DNA of 64,000 bases, taken from assembly GCF_037176765.1 (NCBI RefSeq), contig NC_090027.1, forward strand, positions 4,040,430 to 4,104,429, written 5' to 3'. The position numbers were made by a program, and so were the translations under genes. The stretch comes from Anolis sagrei (taxonomy: Eukaryota; Chordata; Lepidosauria; Squamata; Anolidae). Positions 53,335 through 64,000 of this stretch are shown here, in pieces. The notes beneath the pieces are model-generated. The model ran no database searches, was not told where the DNA came from, and saw nothing but the letters and a program-made list of their open reading frames with translations. Positions within the stretch are counted from its first letter, which is position 1, and every line of letters begins with the position of its first letter.

Positions 53335-54790
53335 CAGCAGTATATTAGGAAGCATCATTATATTATTAGGAATATATAATATTATTATACTCTAAGGAAT
53401 TTTATATATATAATATATAGGAAGAATATATAATATTATTAGGAATATATTATATTATTAGGAATTTTATATGCATAATATATAGGAAGAATATATAATA
53501 TTATTGGGAATATATAATATTATTATTAGGAATATTATAGATATATAGGAAGAATATAAAATATTATTAGGAATATATAATATATTAGGAATATTATATA
53601 CATTATATATAGGAAGAATATATAATATTAAGAATATGTAATATATAATTATATATACATAATATATATTACATATTCATAATATACATAATATATAGGA
53701 AGAATATATAATATTAGGAATATATAATATATTATTAGGAATATTATATACATAATATATAGGAAGAATATATAATATTAGGAATATATAATATATTATT
53801 AGGAATATTATATACATAATATATAGGAAGAATATATAATATTAGGAATATATAATATTATATTATTAGGAATATTATATATAATATAGGAAGAATATAT
53901 ATTATTAGGAATAGATCATATTATATTAGGAATATTATATATATAATATATAGGAAAAATATATAATATTAGGAATATATAATACATTGTTAGGAATATA
54001 ATATATATTACAGGAAGAATATATAATATTAGGAATATATAATATTATATTGTTATGAATATTATATATAATATATAGGAAGAATATATATTATTATTAG
54101 GAATATATAATATATTAGGAATATTATATAATATATAGGAAAATATATTATTAGGAATATATTATATTAGGAATATTATATACATAATATATAGGAAAAA
54201 TATATAATATTATTAGGAATATATAATATAATCTTAGGAATATATAATACATTGTTAGGAATATAATATATATTACAGGAAGAATATATAATATTAGGAA
54301 TATATAATTTTATATTGTTATGAATATTATATATAATATATAGGAAGAATATATATTATTATTAGGAATATATAATATATTAGGAATATTATATAATATA
54401 TAGGAAAAATATATTATTAGGAATATATTATATTATTATATTAGGAATATTATATACATAATATATAGGAAGAATATATAATATTATTAGGAATATATAA
54501 TATATTCTTAGGAATATATATATAATATATAGGAGGAATGTATAATATATTCTTAGGAATATTATATGCATAATATATAGGAAGAATATATAATATTATT
54601 TATTTATTTATTCTTAGGAATATATAATATTATTTTATTAGCAATATTATATACCTAATATATAGGAAGAATACATAATATTCTTAGGAATATATAATAT
54701 ATTCTTAGGAATATTATATACATAATATATAGGAAGAATATATCATATTCTTAGGAATATATAATATATAATTATATAATTAGGAAGTAT
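53335..54790. repeat. AT-rich minisatellite, ~60-70 bp unit
   Basis: Repeats of TAGGAATATTATATACATAA, then TATATAGGAAGAATATATAA and TATTAGGAATATATAATAT in variable order, about 22 copies. It shows the same AGGAAGAATATATAAT word throughout, unlike the array at 48840. Confidence 0.95.
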
Positions 54791-55039
54791 ATTAGGAAGT
54801 AGCCCTGCCAATGCCCTGCACAAACACAATCCTGCCCACCATCCATTCACATGAGGACAATTTCATCCTAGATCTTCTGTGTTTTCTCCACCACAGACAT
54901 CCCAGTGTTCCTTACTCTCTCCATTGGTGTGGAATTTGCATGACCCCGCCCACTACCTCTCCCTTAACCCATTCCTATTATTTTCTACGTCACACAGCAA
55001 ACACAGAGGAATTGATCAGTAACTGAACATACTAGAGAG
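54791..55039. other. Intergenic sequence, no feature recognised
   Basis: Short unique-looking DNA between the minisatellite and a CR1 copy. Confidence 0.4.
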
Positions 55040-55757
55040 GTTTGGGGAGAACAAAATGGGGGACGATGAGGCCTGGCTCGAGAGCAGGACGTGTGAAAAA
55101 GATCTTGGAGTCCTCGTGGACAACAAGTTAAACATGAGCCAGGAATGTGATGTGGCGGCAAAAAAAGCCAATGGGATTTTGGCCTGCATCAAGAGTCTAG
55201 ATCCAGGGAAGTCATGCTCCCCATGCTCTATTCCGCTTTGGTTAGGCCATACCTGGAATCACACTGTGTCCAATTGTGGACACCACAATTCAAGAGAGAT
55301 ATTGACTCTAAGCTGGAATGTGTCCAGAAGAGGGCAACTCAAATGATCAAGGGTCTGGAGAACAAGCCCTATGAGGAGCGGCTTAGGGAACTGGGCATGT
55401 TTAGCCTGAAGAGGAGAAGCCTGAGAGGAGATATGATAGCCATGTATAAATATGTGAGAGGAAGCCACAGGGAGGAGGGAGCTTGTTTTCTGCTTCACCG
55501 GGGACGCAATGCAGCCATGGCTTCAAACTACAAGAGAGGAGATTCCATCTGAACATGAGGAACTTGTGAGAGCCGTTCAGCAGTGGAACTCTCTGCCCCA
55601 GAGAGTGGTGGAGGCTCCTCCTTTGGAAGCTTCTAAACAGAGGCTGGATGGCCATCTGTCGGGGGTGATTTGAATGCGATTGTCCTGCTTCTTGGCAGAA
55701 TGGGGTTGGACTGGATGGCCCACGAGGTCTCTTCCAACTCTACGATTCTAGGATTCT
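55040..55757 (+). mobile_element. CR1 LINE, 3' 0.7 kb
   Basis: Encodes [20 protein letters not shown], then [20 protein letters not shown] and [14 protein letters not shown], with the CR1 tail TCTACGATTCTAGGATTCT. Several frame breaks. Confidence 0.88.
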
Positions 55758-55759
55758 AA

Positions 55760-56104
55760 CTTAACATGATTTATAGGAGTTGTAGGTCCTGGGATGTATA
55801 GTTCACCTGCAATCTAAGAGCACTCTGAACTCCACCAATGATAGACCTAGAGCTAACTTGGCACACAGGACCCCCATGACTGACAAAAAATACTGGAGGT
55901 CTTTGGAGGGTTTAAAGGAGTTGTAGTTCACCTACATCCAGAGCACACTATGAACTCAAACAAGGATGGATCTGGACTAAACTCGGCATGCATACCCAAT
56001 ATGCTCAAATTTGAATACTGGTAGATTTTGGGGGGAATTGGCCTGGGCATTTTGGAGTTGTAGGTACTGGGATGTATAGTTCACCTGCAATCAGTGAGCA
56101 CTGT
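55760..56104 (+). mobile_element. Helitron internal units
   Basis: GGAGTTGTAGGTCCTGGGAT, CTCCACCAATGATAGACC and TGGATCTGGACTAAACTCGG match the Helitron body in plus orientation and are more diverged than the other copies. Confidence 0.6.
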
Positions 56105-57905
56105 GAAGGAGAGGAAAGTAGAGGAGGACAGAAAGAAGAGAGATGAGAGAAAAAGAAAAAAGAGAAGAAAGAGGAAAGGAGACGAGAGGAAAAGTTAGAA
56201 AAGGAGAGAAGAGAAGAGATGAAAAGGAAGAGAAGGAAATGAGGAAAGAAGAAAGTAAAGAACGGGGGGGGGAGGACAGAAAGGAGAGGAGAAAGGAAAG
56301 AAAAAGGCGAGAAAAAAGGGAAGTAGAGGAAAAGAAAGGGGAGAAGAGATGAAAGAAGAAAGAAGGGAAGAAAGGGAAACAGGAGAGAAGAGGGAAAGGA
56401 GAGGAGATGAAAGGATTAGAAATGAGAGGAGAAGGAAAGGAGAGGAGAAGAAAGGAAATAAAGAAGAGGAAAGTAAAGGATGAGGATGGGAGGAAAAGGA
56501 AATGAGAAGAGAGGTGATGAGAGAAGGAAGAGAAGAAAGTAGAAGAAGGAAAATAAAGAAGAGAAGAAACGGAGAGGAGAAGAAAGGAGAAAAGAGGAAA
56601 AGAAAAGGAGAGGAAAGTACAGAAGAAAGAGGAAGGAAAAGAAAGGAGAGAAGAAAGAAGAAGATTAGAAATGAGAGGAGAAGAAAAGAGGAAAGGAGAG
56701 GAGGAGAAGGGAAAGAGGAAAGGAGAGGACAGGATAGAAAAAGGAAAGGTGATGAGAGAAGGAAGAGAAGAAAGGAAAAGAAGGGAAATAGGAGAGGAGA
56801 AGAAATGAGAGAAGAGGAAAGTACAAGGACAGAAGAAAGAGGAAAGGAAAGGGAAGAAGAAAGGAGAGGAGAAGAAAGGATTAGAGAGGAGAGGAGAAGA
56901 AAAGAGGAAAGGGGAGGAGAAGAAAGAGAAAAATGGAAAGTAGAGGAGGAGGACAGGAGAGGAAAAGGAAAGGAGAAGAAAGAAGAAATGAGAGAAGAGA
57001 GGAAAAGAAAGAAGAGGAAAGCACAGAAGAAGATAGAAGAAAGAGGAGAGGAAGAGAAAAAAGAAAGAAGAAGATTAGAAACGAGAGAGGAATGGACAGG
57101 AGAAGAAGGGAAAGAGAAAGAAGAGGAAAGTGGAGGAGGACAGGAGAGGAAAAGGAGGAGAAGAAAGGTGATGAGAGAAGAAAGAGAAGAGGAAAAGGAG
57201 AGGAGAAGAAATGAGAGAAGAGGGGAAAAGATAGAAGAGGAAAGCACAGAAGAGGATAGAAGAAAGAGGAGAGAAAGAAGAAAGAAGAAGATTAGAAATG
57301 AGAGAGGAATGGACAGGAGAAGAAGGGAAAGAGAAAGAAGAGGAAAGGAGGACAGGAGAGGAAAAGGAAAGGTGATGAGAGAAGGAAGAGAAGAAAGAGA
57401 AGAAAAGGAGAGGAGAAGAAAAGAAATGAGAGAAGAGGAAAAGAAAGAAGAGGAAAGCACAGAAGAGGGTAGAAGAAAGGAGAGAAAGAAGAAGAAGATT
57501 AGAAATGAGGAATGGAGTGGAGAAGAAGGGAAAGAGAAAGAAGAGGAAAGTAGGGAGGAGGACAGGAGAGGAAAAGTAAAGGAGAAGAAAGATGATGAGA
57601 GAAGGAAGAGAAGAAAGAGGAAAAGGAGAGGAGAAGAAATGAGAGAAGAGAGGAAAAGAAAGAAGAGGATAGTACAGAAGGGGATAGAAGAAAGAGGAGA
57701 GAAAGAGAAGAAGATTAGAAATGAGAGAGGAATGGAGAGGAGAAGAAGGGAAAGAAAAAGAAGAGGAAAAGAGGAGGACAGGAGAGGAAAAGTAAAGGAG
57801 AAGAAAGGTGATGAGAGAAGGAAGAGAAGAAAGGAGAAGGAAATGGAGGAGAGAAGAAAGAAGAGGGGAGAGGAAAGTTGTGGAAAGAGGTAAGAGTTGA
57901 GCAAG
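56105..57905. repeat. 1.8-kb homopurine array
   Basis: Nearly pure A and G on the + strand. In the right half there is a 210-220 bp higher-order unit marked by AAGAAGATTAGAAATGAGAG near 57068, 57288, 57497 and 57709. Long open frames on both strands are compositional. Confidence 0.95.
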
Positions 57906-58224
57906 AAGAGGGGGTGAATAATCACCTGGGGGGGGGGGATGTCCCATGGGCCTTCGTAGTGCTCTCTGGGTTGCAAAACCAGCCTTTTCTGTGTGGGGGG
58001 CTTTCCCCTTTCCAGAGGGCCCTGTGCCCCTCAACCAGTGCATGCCAATGGGTCTGACCCAGAGCATGGCTGGCCCCTGTTTTCAGAAGCCTGGCTTCCT
58101 GTGGTGCGTCTGCAAAGGATTAGCTCACAAGAGGCTAATCTTAATCCTGGGGAGGCATTGTCTTCGGTCACCACTCAGTTTGGTCTCAGCTCCTTGGTTT
58201 CCTCCAGAGAATTGGAACCATTCC

Positions 58225-58259
<35 letters not shown>

Positions 58260-58262
<3 letters not shown>

Positions 58263-58862
58263 GGAGCCTAGTGTCTAGATCTAAGGAAGTCCTGCTCCCC
58301 ATGCTCTATTCTGCTTTGGTTAGACCACACCTGGAATATTGTGTCCAATTCTGGGCACCACAATTCAAGAGAGATATTGACTCTAAGCTGGAATGTGTCC
58401 AGAGGAGGGCGACTAAAATGATCAAGGGTCTGGAGAACAAGCCCTATGAGGAGCGGCTTAGGGAACTGGGCATGTTAGCCTGAAGAAGAGAAGGATGAGA
58501 GGAGATATGATGAGGGCCATGTATAAATATGTGAGAGGAAGCCACAGGGAGGAGGGAGCAAGCTTCCTTTCTGCTTCCTTGGAGACTAGGACGCAATGGA
58601 ACAATGGCTTCAAGCTACAAGAGAGGAGATTCCATCTGAACATTAGGAAGAACTTCCTGACTGTGAGAGCCGTTCAGCAGTGGAACTCTCTGCCCCGGAG
58701 TGTGGTGGAGGCTCCTTCTTTGGAAGCTTTTAAGCAGAGACTGGATGGCCATCTGTCAGGGGTGATTTGAATGCAATATTCCTGCTTCTTGGCAGAATGG
58801 GGTTGGACTGGATTATGGCCCAGGAGGTCTCTTCCAACTCTTTGATTCTATGATTCTATGAT
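58260..58862 (+). mobile_element. CR1 LINE, 3' 0.6 kb
   Basis: Encodes [40 protein letters not shown] and [19 protein letters not shown], ending in the repeated TTCTATGATTCTATGA tail. One frameshift near LGM-LA is visible. Confidence 0.9.
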
Positions 58863-58889
58863 AATAATAACCATTATTATTCATCGCTC

Positions 58890-59787
58890 ACGCTTGAGGC
58901 TCAGGCGTCGGCAGTGGCCGGGAGGGCTTTTGCACAACTGAGACTTGTGCGCCAGCTGCGACCGTACCTCGCGAAGGCTGATCTGGCCGGGGTGGTCCAT
59001 GCCTTAGTCACCTCTAGACTGGATTACTGCAATGCGCTCTACGTGGGGCTGCCCTTGAAAACGGCTCGGAAATTCCAATTGGTCCAACGGGCAGCAGCCA
59101 GAATGTTAACTGGAGGCCCTTACAGAGAGAGGTCAACCCTCCTGTTTAAGGAGCTCCACTGGCTGCCGTTTATTTTCCGAGCCCAATTTAAGGTGCAGGT
59201 GCTCACCTACAAAGCCCTGAACGGTTTGGGACCACCCTACCTGCGTGACCGCATCTCTATCTCCGAACCCACACGCTCGCTCCGGTCATCTGGGGAGGCC
59301 CTGCTCATGATCCCGCCCGTGTCACAAGTGCGCTTGGTGGGGACGCGAGACAGGGCCTTCTCCGTGGTGGCCCCCCTCTGGAACGCCCTCCCGAAAGATC
59401 TCAGACAAGCCCCTACACTGGCAGTCTTCAGAAAGAATTTGAAAACCTGGCTGTTCCAATGTGCCTTTTCAGATTAGGAATCTCCCAGTACCAAATCCTA
59501 GAAGCACTTTAGTACCAAAATCACAGCACACTGCACACCGCACTTATACTATAATCCCATATCCCCCCGACACATCAACACTTTTAATCCTGTACCCCTA
59601 CTCCGGCCGGCTCAGTTTTTAATAATGTCTTGTTGTATTGCTATTGTATTTGTTTTTTTCTGCTTAATTGTCATTTGCTATGTATTGTATTGTATTGTGT
59701 GGGCTTCGGCCTGTTGTAAGCCGCATCGAATCCTTCGGGAGATGCTAGCGGGGTACAAATAAAGTAATAATAATAATAATAATAATA
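58890..59787 (+). mobile_element. L2-like LINE, 3' part with 187-codon frame
   Basis: Encodes [56 protein letters not shown] and [19 protein letters not shown], then the 3' UTR with GCTAGCGGGGTACAAATAAA and an (ATA)n tail. Confidence 0.88.
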
Positions 59788-60040
59788 TTTATTCCCCGCC
59801 ACTATCTCCCCAAGGGACTTGGAACGGCTTACGTGAGGCCAAGCCCAACAACACATCCAAAACAACAAGCAATAATAAAACAACAAGCAATAAACAATAC
59901 AATTAATATAACTCACAGGTAGACAATAACACACAACGATTTAAAAACCCATGGCTGAGCCAGATGCAATAGTTAAAACTTCAAAAATAAATGCTGGACA
60001 TGAACAGAGGGTGTCTCTACTAGGAGGGTTTTAAACCAAA
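59788..60040 (-). mobile_element. L2-like LINE 3' end
   Basis: TTTATTCCCCGCCACTATCT begins the reverse of an L2 3' UTR, tail to tail with the preceding copy. Confidence 0.65.
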
Positions 60041-60044
60041 AGTA

Positions 60045-60165
60045 GAGTACAACCCACGTATTTTCTGTTTGTCATGGGGGTTCTGTGTGGGAAATTTGCC
60101 CCAATTCTGTCGTTGGCGGAGCTCAGAATGCTCTTTGATTGTAGGTGAACTATAAAGCCCAGCAA
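60045..60165 (-). mobile_element. Helitron internal fragment
   Basis: GTATTTTCTGTTTGTCATGG and CAGAATGCTCTTTGATTGTA, the Helitron unit in minus orientation. Confidence 0.65.
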
Positions 60166-60717
60166 ATATTCTGCTTTGGTTAGACCACATCTGGAGTATT
60201 GTGTCCAATTCTGGGCACCACAATTCAAGAGAGATATTGACAAGCTGGAATGTGTCCAGAGGAGGGCGACTCAAATGATCAAGGGTCTGGAGAACAAGCC
60301 CTATGAGGAGCGGCTTAAGGTGCTGGGCATGTTTAGCCTGAAGAAGAGAAGGCTGAGAGGAGATATGATGAGGGCCATGTATAAATATGTGAGAGGAAGC
60401 CACAGGGAGGAGGAGGGAGCAAGCTTGTTCTCTGCTTCCCTGGAGACTAGGACGCAATGGAACAATGGCTTCAAACTACAAGAGAGGAGATTCCACCTGA
60501 ACATGAGGAAGAACTTCCTGACTGTGAGAGCCGTTCAGCAGTGGAACTCTCTGCCCCGGAGTGTGGTGGAGGCTCCTTCTTTGGAAGCTTTTAAGCAGAG
60601 GCAGGATGGCCATCTGTCAGGGGTGATTTGAATGCAATATTCCTGCTTCTTGGCAGAATGGGGTTGGACTGAATGATGGCCCAGGAGGTCTCTTCCAACT
60701 CTTTGATTCTATGAAAT
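60166..60717 (+). mobile_element. CR1 LINE, 3' 0.55 kb with one open frame
   Basis: The frame 60176-60631 (151 codons) reads [16 protein letters not shown], then [19 protein letters not shown] and [19 protein letters not shown], ending in the CR1 tail. It is similar to 58260-58862 and apparently young. Confidence 0.9.
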
Positions 60718-61190
60718 ACAACTTCCACATTGCATTAGCTGGACAGGGTAGAGATGCTCCTTGTGTCCTGCAAAGCACGTGGGGCTGGCCCTGGAGGGGC
60801 GTGGCCAGGTAAGGAGGGGCGTGGCTTGGCTTCTCACCTGCCTCCATTCATCCTTTGGGTCCCTGGGAGGAGGACGCAGCTTGCAAGCAAGCAGGAGCCA
60901 TGAGCTGCAGAGAGTAAGTTGCTCCCTGTCAGAGGACAAAGAAGATCCTTTGGGGGTGGTTGGGGGGAGAAACAGCAATGTGGTGTGAGACCAATGATGG
61001 AGATGGTAGAATTGCAATAGTTGCAACTATGAGTTTTGCAAAGCCATGAGAAGGTGCACCTTGCAGGTGTCATCTTTCTGAGAAGAGCTATAACCTGGGG
61101 TTCAAACTCCATCCTTCCATTCTTCCATTCTTCCTTCTTCTTCAAAGGTTGGACTGCCATCATCATTATTATTATTATTATTAAGTTTAT
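60718..61190. other. Intergenic sequence, no gene recognised
   Basis: Includes two GGGGCGTGGC boxes near 60797 and 60820 in moderately GC-rich DNA, but no exon could be supported. Confidence 0.4.
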
Positions 61191-61224
61191 TTCTACCCCG
61201 CAAAAAAAAGGCCAACAATTAAGA

Positions 61225-61420
61225 TATTGTGTTGTCGAAAGTTTTCACAGCCAGAATGCCTGGGTGGTTGTGAGTTTTCCGGGCTGCCTAGTCATGTTCC
61301 AGAAGCATTCTCTCCTGACGTTTTGCCTCCATCTATAGCAGGCATCCTCAGAAGTTGTGAGGTCAACTACAGGAACATGGCCATACAGCCCGGAAAACTC
61401 ACAGCAAACCAAATAAAAAT
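61225..61420. mobile_element. Penelope terminal repeat fragment
   Basis: GTTGTCGAAAGTTTTCACAG, GTGAGTTTTCCGGGCTGCC and CTCTCCTGACGTTTTGCC, then a short inverse part (GGCCATACAGCCCGGAAAAC). It is a palindromic Penelope end with a degraded hammerhead-like core on the minus strand. Confidence 0.7.
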
Positions 61421-61589
61421 ATTCTTATTTTTATACTTATTTTCTGTCCCAGAGAGAATTGGAATTTGAAAAATGTGGCTTGTTGTGGAAGGATTGGTGC
61501 GAAAGCTTCATTGGAGACCCCTTTCCCATGATAACAACTCTTTTGAGAGTGGATTTCCCTTCCAAGGAAGCGATTCCTTTCACTTCCTT

Positions 61590-63740
61590 CCTTCCTGTTT
61601 ATCTTTCCTTCCTTCTCATCCCTTTCATCCTTCCTTCCTTCCTTCCTTCCTTCCTTGCTTGCCTTTTGTCTTTCCTTCTTTCTGTCTTTTCTTTATCCCT
61701 CCCTCTTCCTTCCTTCTCATCCCTTTCATCCTTCCTTCCTTCCCTTTTGTCTTTCCTTCCTTCACTCTTTCTTCCTCTCTCCATTCCCTCCCTCACTTTT
61801 ATCCTTTCTTCTGTTTTTCCTTCCCTTCTTTCCATCCTTGCCTTCCACTCTTCCCTCTTTTCTGTTTGTCTTTCCTTCCTTCTGTCTTTTCCTTTATCCT
61901 TTCCTTCGCTTCCTTCCTTTCTCATCCCTTTAATCCTTCCTTTCCCTTCGTCTTTTCTTCCTTCTCTTTCCTTTATCCCTTCCTTCCTTCCTTCCCTTCT
62001 CTCTTTCTTCCCTTCCTCCTTCCCTCCCTCTTTCTCCCTCTCTCCATTCCCTCCCTTTCATCCTTCCTTCTCTTTTTCCTTCCCTTCCTTCTTTCCATCC
62101 TTGCCTTCCACCCTTCCTTCCTGTTTGTCTTTCCTTCCTTCTGTCTTTTCCTTTATCCTTTCCTTCGCTTCCTTCCTTTCTCATCCCTTTAATCCTTCCT
62201 TCCCCTTCGTCTTTTCTTCCTTCTCTTTCCTTTATCCCTTCCTTCCTTCCTTCCCTTCTCTCTTTCTTCCCTTCCTCCTTCCCTCCCTCTTTCTCCCTCT
62301 CTCCATTCCCTCCCTTTCATCCTTCCTTCTCTTTTTCCTTCCCTTCCTTCTTTCCATCCTTGCCTTCCACCCTTCCTTCCTGTTTGTCTTTCCTTCCTTC
62401 TGTCTTTTCCTTTATCCTTTCCTTCGCTTCCTTCCTTTCTCATCCCTTTAATCCTTCCTTCCCCTTCGTCTTTTCTTCCTTCTCTCTTTCCTTTATCCCT
62501 TCCTTCCTTCCCTTCTCTCTTTCTTCCCTTCCTTCTTCCCTCCCTCTTTCTCCCTCTCTCCATTCCCTCCCTTTCATCCTTCCTTCTCTTTTTCCTTCCC
62601 TTCCTTCTTTCCATCCTTGCCTTCCACCCTTCCTTCCTGTTTGTCTTTCCTTCCTTCTGTCTTTTCCTTTATCCTTTCCTTCGCTTCCTTCCTTTCTCAT
62701 ACCTTTAATCCTTCCTTCCCCTTTGTCTTTTCTTCCTTCTCTCCTTTATCCCTTCCTTCCTTCCTTCTCATCCCTTTCATCCTTCCTTCCTTCCTTTCCT
62801 TTTGTCTTTTCTTCTCTTTCTTCCCTTCCTCCTTCCCCCCCTCCCTCTTTCTCCCTCTCTCCATACCCTCTCTCCCTTTCATCCTTCCTTCTTTTTTCCT
62901 TACTCCTTCCCTTCCTTCTTTCCATTCTTGCCTGCCTGCCTGCCTGCCTGCCTTCCTTCCTTCCTGTTTGTCTTTCTTTCCCTCCTTTCTCATCCCTTTA
63001 ATCCTTCCTTCCGTTTTGTCTTTTCTTCTTTCTCTTTCCTTCCTTCCTTCCTTCTCATCCCTTTCATCCTTCCTTTCCTTTTGTCTTTCCTTCTCTCTTT
63101 CTTCCTTTCCTCCTTCTCTCCCTCCCTCTTTCTCTCTCCATTCCCTCCCTTTCATCCTTCCTTCTCTTTTTCCTTCCTCCTTCCCTTCCTTCTTTCCATT
63201 CTTGCCTGCCTGCCTTCCTTCCTTTCTCATCCCTTTAATCCTTCCTTCCTCTTCGTCTTTTCTTCCTTCTCTTTCCTTCCTTCCTTCTCATCCCTTTCAT
63301 CCTTCCTTTCCTTTTGTCTTTCCTTCTCTCATTCTTCCTTTCCTCCTTCTCTCCCTCCCTCTTTCTCTCTCCATTCCCTCCCTTTCATCCTTCCTTCTCT
63401 TTTTCCTTCCTCCTTCCCTTCCTTCTTTCCATTCTTGCCTGCCTGCCTTCCTTCCTTTCTCATCCCTTTAATCCTTCCTTCCTCTTTGTCTTTTCTTCCT
63501 TCTCTCTTTCCTTTATCCCTTCCTTCCTTCCTTCCTCCTCATCCCTTTCACCCTTTCTTCCTTTCCTTTTGTCTGTCCTTTTCTCTTTCTTCCTTTCCTC
63601 CTTCTCTCCCTCCCTCTTTCTCCCTCTCTCCATCCCCTCCCTCCCTTTCATCCTTCCTTCTCTTTTTCCTTCCTCCTTCCCTTCTTTCTTTCCATTCTTT
63701 CCTCCCTCCCTCCTTTCATTTCCATCCTCCTTCTCTGCCT
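61590..63740. repeat. 2.15-kb homopyrimidine array with ~258-bp higher-order unit
   Basis: The phrase CTGTTTGTCTTTCCTTCCTT recurs at about 61862, 62121, 62380 and 62637, so the simple CTTC repeat has been amplified as ~258-bp blocks. Later blocks at 62950-63500 are shorter variants with CTTGCCTGCCTGCC. Confidence 0.95.
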
Positions 63741-64000
63741 CATTCTTAACTATGAGTTGTGTATAGTTTGGATGTTTGTCCCGTAAATGAGTCATACGGG
63801 GGTCCCGAGAGGAAAAAAATACCTGGATGAGATGGTCCTTTGGGGGGGGGGGGCTCTTCTAGGATCCTTCTCCGAATGGCTCAATTGCTAACACCGCCAT
63901 CTTCTGCCTTCAGCCTCTTCCAGGTCTTTGGTACCCGGGCCATCACCCCTCGGGCCACTCCCGCCACCCGGCTTTCCCTGAGCCACCCGCCTCCCATTCG
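63741..64000. other. Right edge, possible exon not assigned
   Basis: After a G run at 63842-63853, an acceptor-like TTCTGCCTTCAG ends at 63913. It is followed by GC-rich DNA open in two frames to the window edge. No protein family was recognised, so I do not call a gene. Confidence 0.25.

Noticed and set aside
56195-57976. Very long frames on both strands (up to 593 codons)
   Set aside because: Same cause: a homopurine array. The composition explains the openness.
61459-63749. Several 200-330 codon frames of L, F, P and S
   Set aside because: Products of the CTTC array with its 258-bp blocks.
1-64000. Retroviral or LTR element, Polinton or other virus-like fossil
   Set aside because: I looked for paired long terminal repeats, primer-binding sites and gag, protease, integrase or capsid-like frames and saw none I could support.

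Overview
This window is nuclear DNA of a squamate reptile, most likely a lizard (an iguanian such as an anole would fit). Two intron-bearing vertebrate genes lie on the + strand: GOLGA7 (coding exons at 3149-19154) and GINS4/SLD5 (coding exons at 35075-52660). They are adjacent and co-oriented, the order I recall for human 8p11.2. The surrounding repeats are typical of squamates: CR1 and L2-like LINEs with (ATT)n tails, two tRNA-headed SINE families, Penelope-like elements with a GIY-YIG endonuclease, Helitrons ending in a hairpin plus CTAG, hAT-type and TA-inserting MITEs, and very long simple-sequence tracts. I saw no retrovirus, LTR element, Polinton or toxin fossil.

Layout. 1-3100: a minisatellite grown from a CR1 tail, a CR1 copy, and a TA-flanked MITE with a Helitron inside. 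3127-19154: GOLGA7, four coding exons predicting 137 aa, with introns full of PLE, hAT, Helitron, CR1, L2 and SINE pieces. 19160-28000: a 1.65-kb pyrimidine tract, a 0.9-kb purine tract, inverted PLE copies, and a candidate GOLGA7 3'UTR exon at 26576-27960. 28200-34890: intergenic repeats, mostly LINE and SINE with two DNA transposons. 34890-35074: a compact GINS4 promoter with GC boxes, CRE and E2F sites. 35075-52660: GINS4, seven coding exons predicting 221 aa. Its introns hold a ~175-bp satellite, three abutting Helitrons, a full-length LINE with an intact ~1,080-codon ORF, an AT-rich satellite, and a five-deep nest of transposons. 52661-64000: GINS4 3'UTR, an AT-rich minisatellite, CR1 and L2 copies, and two ~2-kb purine/pyrimidine arrays.

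The host genes do unrelated jobs: GOLGA7 is the accessory subunit of a palmitoyltransferase at the Golgi, and GINS4 is a subunit of the replicative helicase. The most interesting signals are non-coding. (1) The LINE at 43084 begins, to the nucleotide, with what folds on paper as an HDV-like self-cleaving ribozyme. (2) Penelope-element ends carry a hammerhead-like core whose stem II varies in a compensated way between copies. (3) The exon 5 splice donor of GINS4 is repeated six times in tandem.
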